The notes under the pieces: model-generated
What the model was told of the DNA's origin: nothing
What the model saw: the letters and a program-made list of their open reading frames with translations, nothing else
Database searches by the model: none
Part shown: positions 12,887 through 25,279 of the stretch, piece after piece
How positions within the stretch are numbered: the stretch's first letter is position 1
Layout of the letters: every line of letters starts with the position of its first letter
Translations under genes and position numbers: made by a program
Origin: Dermanyssus gallinae
Taxonomy: Eukaryota > Arthropoda > Arachnida > Mesostigmata > Dermanyssidae
NCBI GenBank assembly: GCA_003439945.1
Contig: QVRM01005598.1
Location: 115,001-179,000, forward strand
DNA length: 64,000 nt
Reading direction: 5' to 3'

Positions 12887-13182
12887 TGGCATACGATAAA
12901 CGAGTGTGCGAAGTGCTTTCTCCTGTTTGACAGAATTAACAGAGAATCAAATAGAAGGGATCTCATGTAGTCATATCATTTCTCCAGTTTATTCCCTACA
13001 TCTTTATGCTCTCTTGCTCACCCTCACCCCCCCCCCCCGCGCTTTCTCTCTCTGCTCCTCCCCTGTCTGCTTTTGTTTTTCTCTGTACTCGTTGTGAGTT
13101 TCGCCGAGTCTACCTCAGCTCGCTGTTCGCTTGGCATGTGATCGCCGTCTCGAGCTAGTTTAGAATGTGTAATGCAGTTATA

Positions 13183-13216
13183 GTTGTTGCTGTTGTTGTT
13201 GTTGTTGTTGTTGTTG
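13183..13216. repeat. (TTG)n array
   Basis: About eleven TTG/CTG triplets in otherwise unremarkable sequence. Confidence 0.85.
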
Positions 13217-13597
13217 CGGTTTGAGCTCCTGCCATCAGCAAGTCCGGGGCCTTTGGCCGACTTAAAGTCACAACGGTAACGTGAGCACCAGTGGGCGGCT
13301 TAGCCAATTCCCGGCCCCTTACTACTACGGACTAGCGATTGTCGCCTTCTCTCTCCTTCTTTCTCTCTCTCTGATATCTCGCCTCACCATCATTGAAACA
13401 GACGAATAGTCCACGAGTCGAGCTCGGAGCGCCTCGTTGTTGTTGTTGTTGTTTGCCGCTTGTGTGAGTAAGTGTACCTTAGATGTCTCCATGTTTTGCT
13501 GGGGTCGCCTTGACAACGTGCGGCGTCAGTGCCGCTGTCACCGTTACCTTCACCAGCGCCTCTACTGCTGCTGCTGCTGCTCCCTACGTCGCGAGAT

Positions 13598-13849
13598 GAC
13601 AAAGACGAAGACAATGACGACAACAACAACAATGATGACGAAGACAATAACAACAACAACAACAACAACAATGATGACGAAGACAATAACAACAACAATA
13701 ATGATGACGAAAACAACAACAGCAACAACAACGACGACGACGACGACGACAACAACAATGATGATGATGATGATGCCAATGGCTTGTCTGAACCTACCCC
13801 AAGGCGCACGATTACGGTCTGCCACCTTCAGGACCGCGTGCTGCATTAG
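13598..13849 (+). repeat. Asp/Asn-codon repeat, possibly coding
   Basis: Tandem units containing ATGATGACGA recur near 13632, 13671 and 13701. In one plus-strand frame every triplet reads GAC, GAT, GAA, AAC or AAT, so almost all variation is synonymous or conservative. That gives an acidic Asp/Asn tract followed by ANGLSEPTPRRTITV and a stop at 13847-13849. Pyrimidine-rich sequence ending TTCACCAG precedes it by about 45 bases and could be an acceptor. It may be a coding exon or a drifting minisatellite; the synonymous bias is the only argument for coding. Confidence 0.3.
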
Positions 13850-15976
13850 GGATCTATCATACGCTGCCATAGTACTACTGGCTGAACGTAAAAGTAGTAC
13901 TTGCCGACACGCCGACATACACCAAAGGCAAAGACGACACCAACAGCGACAAGCGGGCGGGCGGGTGGAATCATCTTCCCGGTCATCACGGTTACCACCA
14001 CGAAAGCGTCGAGGCTTGGCTGAGGTCGTCGTCGTCCTCGTATCCTCATCAACCATTTCAATTTAGCCTCAATCGGATTCAAATGCTTGAGTTTTGACCC
14101 CCCCCCCCTATCTCTCGTTTTCCTTCCTTTCCAACAGGAGAAGAGAAAGAAGCTGCCCAGCAGGGCAGCTTTTGCTCCGCCTTTGTCGCCTCTGGTCGCC
14201 GCTGTCGGTGATGCCATTAGCGCGTCTGTTTTAGCAACGGAGCGACGCTTTCACGCCACGTCGCTGACTGGCTGCTCGCCTCGGCCTGGTCTTCTTAGTG
14301 TGTGTCAACCATTCGTTCGTGTCCTGTCTCTCGGTTTCGGTTGAAGCCAATCGTATTGTCTTTAACCTCGGCGGCGAACTTGTTCGCTCTCTTCTTCGGT
14401 CCGTCTGCGCTAAAGACTCGCGGTACAGGTCGCAGTAAGGCGCACGAACGAGGCGCAGTCCTTTTCGGGTAGACGTCGCGTCAAAGTAGCGCTCAAACCC
14501 ATATCAGAAGTAGCAGCATCAGCAGTGGTCATCAATCTGTCGCAATACCTCTTGCTTTTTGTTGTGCTCGTCGTCGTCATCGTTGTTGTTATTGTTGTTG
14601 TTGTCGTTGTCTCCTTCTACTTCTTCTTCTTCGACGTCGTCGTCGTCGTCTTTTTCTTCTTATTCCTCTTCTTCTTCGTCTCCAGCTTGTTCCTCTCTGC
14701 CCATCTGCGAAGTGCTTTTCAAGTAGCCGAGATTGAGATTGTGCGTCCGAGCAAGCGTCCGTCATCTCAAGTTTCGAAACTATACTACGGCCACAGCAGC
14801 TCCGGCGGCGGCGGCGGATACTTCTGCTACAGTTCTTCACTGTCGACACCGGACTTTACTCGTGTTCACTTCACTCGTCGTGAAGTGCCAGGCGGCGTTG
14901 AGGCCAGGCGACGCCTAGTCCGCCTAGTTGCGCCCGCGAATACTGCACGTTCCCCTCGTCCACCTTCTTCTTGTTTGGTTGGCATCGACTACTGCCACCA
15001 CACCGACGACGATGACTACTACTATTAGAACGACTGGCCTGGACGTTTCAGGGTGCAGCAGAAATCGCTTCAAGAGTAGGTGGCTGTGGTAGATAGAGGT
15101 AGCTATGTAGCAGCATAGATAGGTGCAGCGACGAGCCTATTTTGAATATAGCGCTTGCTCTAGACCAACTATGGACTACTACTACTACACAATCCGGTGC
15201 TGTTTTGATGCAATGCCGGCGACGACGACGGCGGCAGCGGCCAGAGCTACTAACAACAAGGTGACGGTGGTAAGATGACGAGCGAAGGTATGCCATTATA
15301 AAGGGACGGACGACCCAAGTGACTATCTATCTATCCACCACCGCCACCACCACCCAACCTACCAACCATCCAGCCAGCCACATGTATATATATGTATATA
15401 TATATATATATTGTCAGCCCACATCACAAGTCCACTACCAAGCTTTAGGATCGATATGCCTTTTTTGACAGGGCGTCAATTTGGAATCGGTTCCTATGCT
15501 AAGAAAGGGAAGGTGGGAAGGAGAGAGACAGCGAGAAAGTAAGAGGCCAAGACGCGCGAGAGAGAGGAGAGACGCGGCGGTTTGTGTTACACTTAAGTTT
15601 GAGGTATGACGTATGAATAAATATAGAGACGGACGTACAATGCACCATCACCACCACCATCACAACCAGGCGTATGTGTAGCAGTGGCGTTCGCGGTAGC
15701 TGTGCAACGACGGCGACGCTCCTGTGGGCGCCGCTTACGACGATGGGCTTGTGAAGGCCTACTGAAGGGCGCGTCCAGGGCCTCGGCGTGACTCGGCGGT
15801 GAGGGCCACTGCTCACTATGATGGCGGACAAAGGAGTCGGGTCGAGCCCGAACCGCGAAGAGTCTAACGACAACACGAACGCATACACACACACTTGTAC
15901 ACACACACACATCGATGACCCGTACTTTGACAAGGCTAACCGAGAGAACTTTGCTACCCCTCAACCCCTCGGAACC
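13850..15976. other. gene-poor stretch
   Basis: No supported gene. The stretch holds TTG/CTT-rich sequence at 14560-14700 whose frames are hydrophobic on plus and Arg-rich on minus, as expected of pyrimidine-rich non-coding DNA. It also holds a mixed TATATG tract at 15384-15412 and a (CA)n at about 15885-15910. Confidence 0.5.
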
Positions 15977-16327
15977 ATGGCTGGCGATTTCCCTGTGCCC
16001 CCTTCAGCCCCGGCATCCGGCATCCAGCACCCAGCGTTCATGTCCCCGCCATATCGCCATTACTTGTCGGAGGAGGCGAGCACGGCATCGGATCGTGGCA
16101 CGATATCGGCGCAGGCGACAAGAAGGCGACTTATGCCATCATTTTACAGGCTTAGTGACACTGTGGCGAGCGGGTGGCGGGCAGGAGAAGTGCCGCCAGA
16201 AGGCGCGCTCTCACTGTCACTATTGTGGTGTCGAGGTTCTAATTTAGGTCTATCACTATTACTAACATTATTATTTCTAGTAGTATTGTATGACTGTAAC
16301 ATTGTAGGGAAACGCGAGGCTAGTTGA
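15977..16327 (+). CDS. candidate coding segment with strong start context
   Basis: ATG at 15977 lies in GGAACCATGG, close to the ideal vertebrate/arthropod initiation context. The first 55 or so codons are non-repetitive and varied (MAGDFPVPPSAPASG, then FMSPPYRHYLSEEAST). The second half becomes Leu-rich and less convincing, so the true exon probably stops near 16130-16150, where I see no clear donor. A TTTTACAG acceptor-like site sits at 16142-16149. I recognise no family. Confidence 0.25.
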   Translation: MAGDFPVPPSAPASGIQHPAFMSPPYRHYLSEEASTASDRGTISAQATRRRLMPSFYRLSDTVASGWRAGEVPPEGALSLSLLWCRGSNLGLSLLLTLLFLVVLYDCNIVGKREAS

Positions 16328-16466
16328 CGGGGCGCTTGTTTCTTGTCCTCCTGGCTGCGCACGCCAATGATGCTCTTGTTGACGGCGGCCGGCAGAGCAC
16401 CAAGGGGTGCTGTCGCGCATGTTTTTTGTGCTCGTCGGCGGCTCTCACGTGAGAAATAGCGAGAAG

Positions 16467-16469
<3 letters not shown>

Positions 16470-16516
<47 letters not shown>
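16470..16516. repeat. compound (TA)n-(GA)n
   Basis: The TA tract at 16470-16497 runs directly into GA repeats. It mirrors the CT-TA compound at 17109-17157 in reverse orientation, which suggests related inverted copies about 600 bases apart. Confidence 0.9.
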
Positions 16517-17108
16517 GGAGACAGAGAAGATGGGTCGTTGTGGAGAGCGAGCGGCAGATAAATGGCACAACATGTATACGCAACGCGCGCGAGACACGAG
16601 GCGCGTCCTGGTGGTCAATTCGTTCTGTCCAAGTGAGGACTATACTGCTCGAGTTGCCTTAAGGGTCGCCGCTCCAATTCGCTTAGGCCTGATGAACGAC
16701 AGGCTGATTTTGTCTAGCAAAGAATGGATTATTGCTGCTGGTGCCGCCGCTTCTGCTGCTGCCGAGAGGCTGCCGCTTGGCATTCGAAAGGGTCGGAAGG
16801 AACGGAAAAGATGTCGCGGATGATCGCGCAACACCGACTATTCGTTCGTTTGTATGTCCAACTACCAGACAGGGTAGGTAGGTACCCTTATTCGAGAACG
16901 CCCGTCGGCTTAAATTCGATATTCGCCAGACAATGCGTGCCCATAGAGTGGCGTAGGCCGTAGGACTCGGGAACCATCACCTCGTTTCATTTTGACCGTT
17001 TCTTTTATCTCTCTGTTTCATCTCTTTCTTTCTGCCTTTCTCTCTCTCTCTGTTGTGTGCGTCCCACATTGTAACCCTGTAACGATTTGATACTTTGCCT
17101 ATATAGTT

Positions 17109-17157
<49 letters not shown>
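17109..17157. repeat. compound (TC)n-(TA)n
   Basis: TC repeats (17109-17131) pass directly into TA repeats (17130-17157). This is the reverse complement arrangement of the TA-GA tract at 16470. Confidence 0.9.
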
Positions 17158-18293
17158 TCACCCATCCATTGAGTTCCAGTTGAGTGCTTTAAGAATTGTC
17201 TTTTGGCGTGCCGCTATCGCCGTCCATCGTGAAGCGGCATCGGCGTCGCTACGGCATTGGCTAGAGAACAACGACATTGGCGAGTTCAGACTCGCGCTCT
17301 GTTTCTCGATCTGGGGGCCCGGCCTTCATCCGGCTCGTTGGGTCGCACTGGTCGCTTAATTCAGTCGTCGATTCGACCGGCGACGCTTCGGCTCGACCGT
17401 CGCGCGCTACCTTGTCTCCCAGCGTGGCGTCGATAGCCAACCTACGCGCAGATGAGTGGGTCCCCTTCTGACGCAAAAAACAACCAAATGGGATTAGCAA
17501 GAACCAGTAGGTAGAGTACCGGCGGGCATCGGCGGGGATAAGTTTTTGACGTCGTGCGCCGCACCGACGCTATTTTTTGTTGCCAACCTCGAACACTCGA
17601 TTGGTTGCTGGTGGCTCAACGTTGCTCCTCCTCCTCATCGTCAAGTCGGCTCGCGGCGATTGAAGACGAGATTCGTCCGCTTGAAGATCGACCTAAACGT
17701 CGCAGAGAATGGGTGGTAGAACGGGGACAGAGAGATAGGGGGAGAGAGAGAGAGGATGTGAGAAACAAGCATATTGAAACGAATATATACGAGGATATAG
17801 GCGAGCAGAAGGAACTGAAACGAAGAGTGAAGGAGAAGATGAAGAGTAGATAACAAAAACCACGAATCGAACAGACAGAGATCTACTGCTACCCCTCGTT
17901 GCCCTACCTAATTAATATGCCGATGACGAGTTCGTTGACGAAGCGACACGTACAGCAGGACACACAGAGTGGTGATGATGGCGGTGCCTGACTGCGGCGA
18001 CCGCGAAGCCTGAACGCGACCACCTGACCCGGTTTAGATCTTAAGGTTTGAGCTAACGACGGCTAGCCAGCGGCAGCTTGTATTGCTGGTGGTCCTGGCT
18101 CTGACGCCGCGGCTGCCATCGGGACAATCTTTAAGAGAAATATTTTCCTAGTCGACTTCGTCTTGAGAATACACTCTTTTAGCTCTCAGCTGCAGGGCTT
18201 TGGGCCGTTGCAGAGGCTAGTCTGCGCACCCTCTGCACCCCCCCCCCCCCGAGTCTCCCCCTTCACCCTGCTTCTCAACGAGCCGCCAACGCA

Positions 18294-18344
18294 ATGGCCC
18301 ACTACCTCTCAGTAGGCTGCCCAAGTGAGCGGGCTGGTGGGCGG
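18294..18344 (+). CDS. candidate short first exon
   Basis: ATG at 18294 begins a 17-codon frame (MAHYLSVGCPSERAGGR) that ends exactly, in phase 0, at a donor-like CGG|GTAAGC (18345). The start context is moderate. A feature this short can arise by chance, and no partner exon is identified. Confidence 0.2.
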
Positions 18345-19323
18345 GTAAGCGGGCAGGCGCATGAGGACGCCTCAGGGGACAAGGAGATTCCAGTAGTGTT
18401 CATTCTCCTCACGAGCTTCGGGAAGGCCTCACTCCCACTTATTCGAGGCTATTTTTTTTCTCTCGCTTGCCCGCTGCCTGCCGTACGATTTTGGACGCGC
18501 TGGCGCCGCATTGCTACCTACCTACCACTAGTTCAGGCTCCACGTAGCTAGCCAGAAAAAGAACTGGGCCAACCGACCGACGACCCAGTAACTGACTGAC
18601 TGCCTGCAAACCGTCGTTTGCAGATGATAAACCACGTTTGCTTGTGTTGTGTCCTGGTAGGCGAGCGTCGGCCATTTGAAGCGGCGCTTGCGAAGGTTCT
18701 TCACATCATCTCCTCATTCTTTACAACCTCATTCTTCTTCCTCTGCTGCTTTCTTCTGCTTTCTACTCTTCGTCCCGAATATGGCAAGGGAATGATTGCA
18801 ACAACGCTGGGCCACCACATGCGCCGCTTCCTTTGCCGCCCATACAACGCAACACGGCACCGATCAAACAACTCGTCTCCCCGCTCCTGACTACTGGTTG
18901 CGACTACAGCGCAACGGCGGCTGTATGCCGGCGAGCAAAAGCGTCTGGGTCTTGCTCTTCGGTACAAACAGCTATCGAGTACGAATAGTGGCATCGGTCG
19001 CAATAACAACAACAACGATAACAACAACAATAACAACCTCTGCAATGGCGGCAACGACAAGCTTTGCAATGGCAGGGACAACAATAACAACCAAAGGCCA
19101 ACAGCCACAAGGACAGCGGGAATCCATAGGTTCATGTCAAGTTAGGCTTCGCATCCTACCCAGGAGCGTCGTGATCATCAATTTGACTATAACAAGGATC
19201 GTGGCAAATCTTTCAAGTACACTCCTTACTCTAATTCAAGGTACCCTCAATGTAGCCCTAATTTCTTCCGGAGCACTTTTATTGCCCAGGCACTTATTGG
19301 CTAGTCGTCAGATTTTTTTCTAG

Positions 19324-19553
19324 TGTGGCACATCAAAGGCGGGGTGACTTTCGGGATCTTACACCCGAAATCTGGGGCCCAAAAAGTCGCCGCCGTGGCT
19401 TCAATTGTTCTAATACGTGGCCTCGCCGTTGCCGACGAAACGATGACAACCTGCAAGCGTAGACCCACACAGGAGTCACGGCGGGGCAGCTTCGTCATGC
19501 GCCACGCGTTCTTCTCTTGTATTCGTGGAAATATATGCTTCACAGAAGCATAA
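19324..19553 (+). CDS. candidate terminal exon, unknown protein
   Basis: An excellent acceptor-like signal (a T run then CTAG at 19323) opens a non-repetitive frame of about 76 codons ending TAA at 19551-19553. The product (for example HIKGGVTFGILHPKSGAQK) matches no family I know. A small inverted repeat, TTTCGGG with CCCGAAA, lies inside. It could also be a decayed mobile element. Confidence 0.25.
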
Positions 19554-20233
19554 AAACGTTAAGTGACTCTTTTGGTCAGTTTCGATTGTTTAAGGTGACA
19601 AGACAAGGGCAGGGGGAGTAGGGTAAAAACAGGGCACGCAAGCCAGAACGAAAAGGAGCACAAGGAATGAGTAGAGATAGTTGCGGCGAGAAAGTAAAAA
19701 CTATTATCCAGGATAGATAGAAAGATAGATAGATAGAGCAGCGGTGAAAAAGCGAGTGGCGCACGTGTGGTAGTGGTGAAGGGATCGGCCATTGATTGCC
19801 CTGGCAGCCTGGAGCAGCGGCAGCAGCACCAAGAGGACACCCCACAAAAGGTAGTCCGAGATACAGTTAGAACAGCAGCGGCGGCGAAGGGTGCTGCTTT
19901 TTACAGCAAATGCGGGTTATCTCTTGGTTATCACTGGGTAGCTTTGTCTTCTGCGCCACCGGAACGACACCTCGTCAACCATTAAATGATAATATTTTAA
20001 TAAACTTCGCTCGAAGCTTTTTGCCGCCACCCCTCCCCCCCTCTCGGCCTTTGAGTCGGGGCGCCTCCACTCACCGTGGCGACAGGAACTCTTTGCCAAA
20101 CATTGCCCTGCCAACTCCAACAATGATGATCATCATAATCATACTATTAGTCGAAGTAGTAGTAGTATTAGTGGCAGTCGGGTAATGTCCGACATACAGA
20201 CAAAAGAAAAGCGAAATACCCGACCACGACGCT

Positions 20234-20442
20234 TTGACACCACAGTCGCAGGGCAGCAGCACAAGCCGCAGCAGCAGCGCGAAAATGTCCACCAATACAA
20301 CTGACATCTCGACCGTTATTACCTCATCTTCATGGGGTGAGACTATTAACTTTACTACGACTACTACCACTACTGTTAGTACAACTACTGTTCCCTCATT
20401 GTATGCAAGAACTTCATCGTCGTCGTCGTCACAGATTAAAAA
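20234..20442 (+). CDS. candidate Ser/Thr-rich exon
   Basis: The frame is open for about 70 codons and reads Ser/Thr-rich. All main Ser codons (TCG, AGC, TCC, TCA, TCT, AGT) and Thr codons (ACA, ACC, ACT, ACG) are mixed, which a pure repeat would not produce. A donor-like AAAAA|GTGAGG follows at 20443, and an alternative GGG|GTGAGA lies near 20336. The peptide includes MSTNTTDISTVITSSSWGE. A flexible or mucin-like region is possible, but no domain is seen. Confidence 0.33.
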
Positions 20443-20710
20443 GTGAGGCTAACTCCTTGAAAAAGCAGAAGAAAAAATAGCTGATGGAACGACTGCGTGT
20501 TCCCACACAACTACCGTAAAAGCAGCTTGCTGGTATGAACATTGTAGTACCAGCAGCAGCAGCAGTAACAGTGGGCAAGCATAGTGACGTCGCTACTTGT
20601 GTGGGGGGTGCTACCACCGCCGCTGCTGCTGCTGCATTTAGTATGATAGTCGTATATCCGGACGATTGATCAGAAAAACAGGACAAGCAAGAGCGAGCTC
20701 GTGTGCACAC

Positions 20711-20711
<1 letters not shown>

Positions 20712-20746
<35 letters not shown>
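20712..20746. repeat. (TA)n microsatellite
   Basis: 35 bases of pure TA. Confidence 0.9.
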
Positions 20747-20749
<3 letters not shown>

Positions 20750-21039
20750 CCTAGATGAAGTGAAACCCATCCGAACGGAAGGGTCAAACAAGGGCGGGTT
20801 GTACCTACTTGCCTCCCTTTGGCTGAAGCGGTGCATGTGTGTGTAGGTATGGGTGTACATATGTTTGCCTTTGTGTATAGTCTGTGGTGTGCATCATTGC
20901 CAAAACGGGACAACAGATTCGGGAGGGGGGCGCAGCGGCGCAAGGCAACGGTGAACCAAAGGGCGTCAGCGGGACAACGGGTGTCGCTGTTGTCGCATGC
21001 GCCCGTCACTAATGAGACTTGCTTGTTTCGCGGTTTTCA

Positions 21040-21055
21040 CCCCCCCCCCCCCCCC
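21040..21055. repeat. poly-C tract of 16 bases
   Basis: An uninterrupted C run on the plus strand, one of several of 12 or more in the window. Confidence 0.9.
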
Positions 21056-21303
21056 GCGCCGCCCTCGAAGCCACCCTTCAGCTCGAAGCGAGGTCACCTC
21101 GTTTTGCCTGCTACCATTTGATGTACGTGTATGTGTGTGTGTGTGTGCGTTTATTAATAAGTGCCCTCTGTACGGATGTATGCCTCTACACATATGCACT
21201 GGATGTAAACATACGTATCATATCTTGTATGAGATTTGAGACGATCACACGCAGCTGCCAGGAGAGCCAGATATCAACTCTGACATTACCACCACCACCA
21301 CAG

Positions 21304-21522
21304 GTCAACAACAACAACAACTGCAACAGCCACGACCACACTTGCTTCTACTCTTATAAGTATTGTCATTGCGGCAACAACAACAAAAACAACAGCAACA
21401 GCAACAACAGCAATAACAACGACAGCAACGAAACTGTAGTCTGTAGGGTGGTAGAGCAGGCGATAACTGGAACGACGGACGACTGCACCTCGGTTGGTTG
21501 CAACTCAAATGATCGGAAGTAA
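21304..21522 (+). CDS. candidate Asn- and Cys-containing exon
   Basis: An acceptor-like CCACCACCACAG precedes a 73-codon frame ending TAA at 21520-21522. A possible donor (GAA|GTAATC) overlaps its end. The peptide mixes Asn tracts with non-repetitive Cys/His/Tyr-bearing segments (NSHDHTCFYSYKYCHCG) and ends DDCTSVGCNSNDRK. The Cys/His spacing fits no standard zinc-binding motif. This is plausible as an exon of a low-complexity protein, but the (CAA)n core weakens the case. Confidence 0.27.
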   Translation, partial: VNNNNNCNSHDHTCFYSYKYCHCGNNNKNNSNSNNSNNNDSNETVVCRVVEQAITGTTDDCTSVGCNSNDRK

Positions 21523-23446
21523 TCGGTGTCACGAAGCGCCCCATGTTGATGCACTGAGACATGCATCCCTCTTTTTTGCTGCTGCTGCTGTTGTTGTTGT
21601 TGTTTTCAAATCTTCCCGCGCCGTTCGCTGTAAGCTGCGGAAAAGTCACCTTCTGCAGGGCGATTTCCGCTTGTTATGGTCATTTGCGGCTAGTTAGTCG
21701 CACCCGTCCGTGTTTGTGGCAATGCTAATGACAGTTATCCCGCTCCCACCACAGGAGCAGCAGCAACAAAAGCAATAAAAGTAACTGCGCAAACTAATCT
21801 ATGCTTGAAAGTGTCCGCCGTTCGTTGGTGACAGAGTTACAGACTGTATAGTATACATGACAGACGACCTAGTTGGTCCTACGCTGGTCAGTAAAAGCCT
21901 GCTGCTGGTTTATTGCCGATTGATTACTAACTGCAAACGAGTCTTGCTATGTCGTTGTCCCGTTCGTTTTGCCTGAAGACGGGAACGGGGGAGCGAAACT
22001 GCAATTAGTTTTTTTATTAACTAATCAGGCCTTCGGTCGGTGGTGAATTGGGTGAATCTGGCTGACTGGCTGGCTAACCAGCATCTAGAAGCGATGGTGT
22101 TTTTTTTTTTCGCCAGTTCGGTCGCCTCCGGTCAGCGCTAAGAAGGTTGGCGCCCTCAACGCTGGCGCGATATGGCGGCACCCATTTGACGAGAGCCGTG
22201 TTCCTCTCCTCAATGTGGCCGTCTGTTTTGTCCCCCCGTCCCCCTATCTCTCTGTGTGTTGGCGTGTGGAAAGTAGGGGGATCGAAGCACGGCACAAAGT
22301 TGACTGCTTTGTCGATGACGCTCGTCTTGCGCCGGCAACGCGGACGACTGACGCGCTGAGGCGCTGACTGAGCTAGTATTCGCTATTCGCGAGAGCAGAT
22401 CTAGAGATAGGGAGAAGAAGCAAGAGAGAACGAGGCTGACGTACGGACAGGCCGTCGGGGCAAGCAGCAACCCCCGAGCAGAGCAGAGGCAACCAGATCC
22501 AAGGCTGGGAGAAAGCAGAAACGAGCTGTTACTGCTGCTGCTGCTGGCGGCGCCCTTCGAGGTTGTGCTACGCAGGGCCCGCCGTGCTGGTGTGTTACTG
22601 TTGAGATGTTGGTGTTGGCGGCGGCGGCGGTGGTGGCCACGGCGTTCTTGTAGTTGATGTATGGCCCTATTATTTGGCGCTCTCTTTTTGCGCCGAACAT
22701 CCAGTGCCTGCCTGCCTGCAGGTCGGCCGCTTGTGCTCGCTTCTACAGTTGCCTTTCCGCTTATTTCCCCTAACTTGTCCTCCCACTAGTCCTCCCCTCG
22801 TCGTCCCGCCGGCTTCTCCTATTCTTTGTGTCTGTTGTACCTCGCTCTCTCGCCCTCTCTCTCTCTCTCGTTCCTTTTCTCTGTCTGTTTTGCTCGGCTC
22901 TCCTTCGTACCGCTGTGTCTCTTATTGCTATTATTGTATGTTCTTGGCGAGTTGTTTCAAGCCGGCCGTGCATCGCTCCCGGCAGCAAGCTCGAGCTATT
23001 TGCGTCTCTCTTGCCCCCTTTTGCTCGGACGTTCGTCAGCTATGCTGGTTGCCGGCGGCGCCTCTCTGGTTCCTCTTTCTCTACGTTGTTTCGCTTTGCC
23101 CCCGTTCGTTCGTTCCTTCGTTTGCTTGTTGTTGTCGTTGTTGTTGTTACCGTTTTCCCTACTTGAGCCTTCATCCCAAGAGGCAGAGGCCGTTTTGCTT
23201 CCAACTTGAGACACTTTGCTGCATTCGCTAGGCAGGGCAAGAGGCCCCTCTACTTCGAAGCTCGATGCTTCCGATGCGCCGTTGAGTGCCGATTGCCGCC
23301 GCTGCTGTCCTTGTCGTCGTTGTCGTTGTCATCGCCGCTTCCTTCCCCATGTTCTCTCTTCTACTAGCGCTCTCTTTCACCCTGTTTCTATTCTTTCATC
23401 TTGTTGTTCCTATCTTGTTCGATTTCTTCTCCACCTTACTCGCTTG
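21523..23446. other. gene-poor, pyrimidine-rich stretch
   Basis: No supported gene. From about 22680 to 23440 the plus strand is CT-rich, which gives Leu/Ser/Cys-rich frames on plus and Arg/Glu-rich frames on minus. Neither looks like a real protein. A (TTG)n patch lies near 21585-21605. Confidence 0.5.
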
Positions 23447-23680
23447 ATGCCAAAAGCAAGCAAGGTGCCTTCTCCGGCAAATATAATTAGCTTAGTTTTG
23501 CCTTGTGATGGTGACGGAGTGGTCGTTCAGACCGGCCCGGTCCATGCAGTTTCCGACGTCGGCCACTCTCGCTATGACGCTTCAATTGGAATTTGCCCGC
23601 CAAGGACAGGCACAGAGGGTCCCGACCTACAGCGAGAGAAGACAAGAGTGAGACGACGAAGAGAGAAGGAGAGCGGCTAA
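23447..23680 (+). CDS. candidate coding segment, unknown
   Basis: ATG at 23447 directly follows a long CT-rich stretch and opens 77 codons ending TAA. The product is non-repetitive at first (KASKVPSPANIISLVLPCDG) and becomes Arg/Glu-rich over the GA-rich 3' part. No family is recognised. The pyrimidine-rich upstream sequence would also suit an intron end, in which case the ATG need not be the start. Confidence 0.22.
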   Translation: MPKASKVPSPANIISLVLPCDGDGVVVQTGPVHAVSDVGHSRYDASIGICPPRTGTEGPDLQREKTRVRRRREKESG

Positions 23681-25216
23681 ACGCCTCCAGTATAAGAATG
23701 CTTAAATCTGGGATGATGCTTTTGTATATAGGCCAGATTCACGTGTTTTGTTCGGTGTTTCACGAGCTTATTTTGTCGGTATCTACAGAAAGCCAAATTC
23801 ATGACGACGAACAACAAGGCCGCTCCTCATGCGCGTGCGCCGCGTGCAGATGCCGCCACACAACAACAGCAAACGACGTACATATATGGTGGTGAAGTCG
23901 CAGTGGCACGCATCTGTATTTGCCAGCTTGTGTGTGCTTATACACGCCCCCCGAGGAATAGGCTAGTCCTCCCCCTTCCTCACTTATTCATCTTTCTATC
24001 TTAGTCTCTTCTTCGCTTGCTACTGCTGCGTCTTCCGTCTCCGCCGCCCCGCTTCTTCTTTTTCTTCTGTACATCTTTCGATGATTCTATTACACGAGTC
24101 GAACCTCAATCTGAACGGAGGAGGGAGGGGTATTTGTGGGCTCCACTGGGGTAGCGGTGCCGCCGCTGGCCATTACCGCTTCCCGATTGATCGGATCGAG
24201 ACAACGTAAGCTCTCAAAGGTGATAGCTGCAGCAGCCGCAGTTGTTCTCTGTTGCTGTTGTGGTAATATGCTTACCACTGTGGCTACCCCTACTTGCACC
24301 TCCACTTGGGCTTCTACTGGCGCTCCAACGCCAATGTTCGAGGACATCGGTATACATTAGTCCGTCGCCTATTGTGTCGTCGACGTCGCTGCATCATGAC
24401 ATGTGAGGATGTGCGTTTCTGTGTATACGTATGGGTGTGTGTCTAGCTGGCTAGGTATATATGTGTATACAAATACAGCCAGCCATCTATCTATATATAT
24501 ATATATGGGCGGTAGAATGAACGAGCGATATGATGCTGCATATGCAATCAGCGTATCTTGGCCGGCCCCCGATGCCTTGTGGCCAGCGGCATGCAGTAGT
24601 AGACAAACTCTTCATGTCTAACCGAGCTCAGCTCCTGCTGGCAAACAATACGGTCTGCGAACCCTTCGATCTTCTGCGACCCCTCTGATCTGCAATCTTG
24701 CTAGTCGCATTGACCTGCCCTTTTGCTATGCGATGTTGTATGTGCTCGTATGTAGATATATATGCGGTGCCGTTCAGCGTGCCTCTTGTCAATCATTGGC
24801 TGGGTCATTCATAGGGTCGCAAGACGGACCAGCAAGAAATCACCGCATGTCCGCATCATAATGCACCATTTTGCCTAGTCTAACTCGCAGTAAAAAAACA
24901 GGGCGGGGAGGGGGTGGACCTGTGGCGATTCCAGCCGCTAACCTAATCTAACTAAACTAGGGATCCAGGAAATGATTGAACGTTGGTGGCGAATATATCA
25001 ATAAAGATGACCCGCGTCGTGGCGCGTTCAATTCAGCTGACACAATGCATTGAGCTTGACGATTACCTCTTCTGGCAGAATCAAGTCAACTCGTTTTCAC
25101 AGTCTAAACTTTACGCGCGCGTGTATGTCTTGTAATTTTGGAAGAATACGAATCAAATGTAAATATAGATGCATTCCGACAGGGATGACAGTTCCAGATT
25201 AGAAACTCTAGGTATA

Positions 25217-25217
25217 G

Positions 25218-25277
<60 letters not shown>
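25217..25277. repeat. (TA)n with one TACATA interruption
   Basis: About 61 bases of TA with a single C at 25245. Confidence 0.93.

Positions 25278-25279
<2 letters not shown>

Noticed and set aside
15900..15960. Immunoglobulin (Dpr-like) start from DDPYFDKANRENFAT
   Set aside because: The similarity to PYFD...N-type sequences covers only a few residues, and no Ig cysteine or tryptophan pattern follows.
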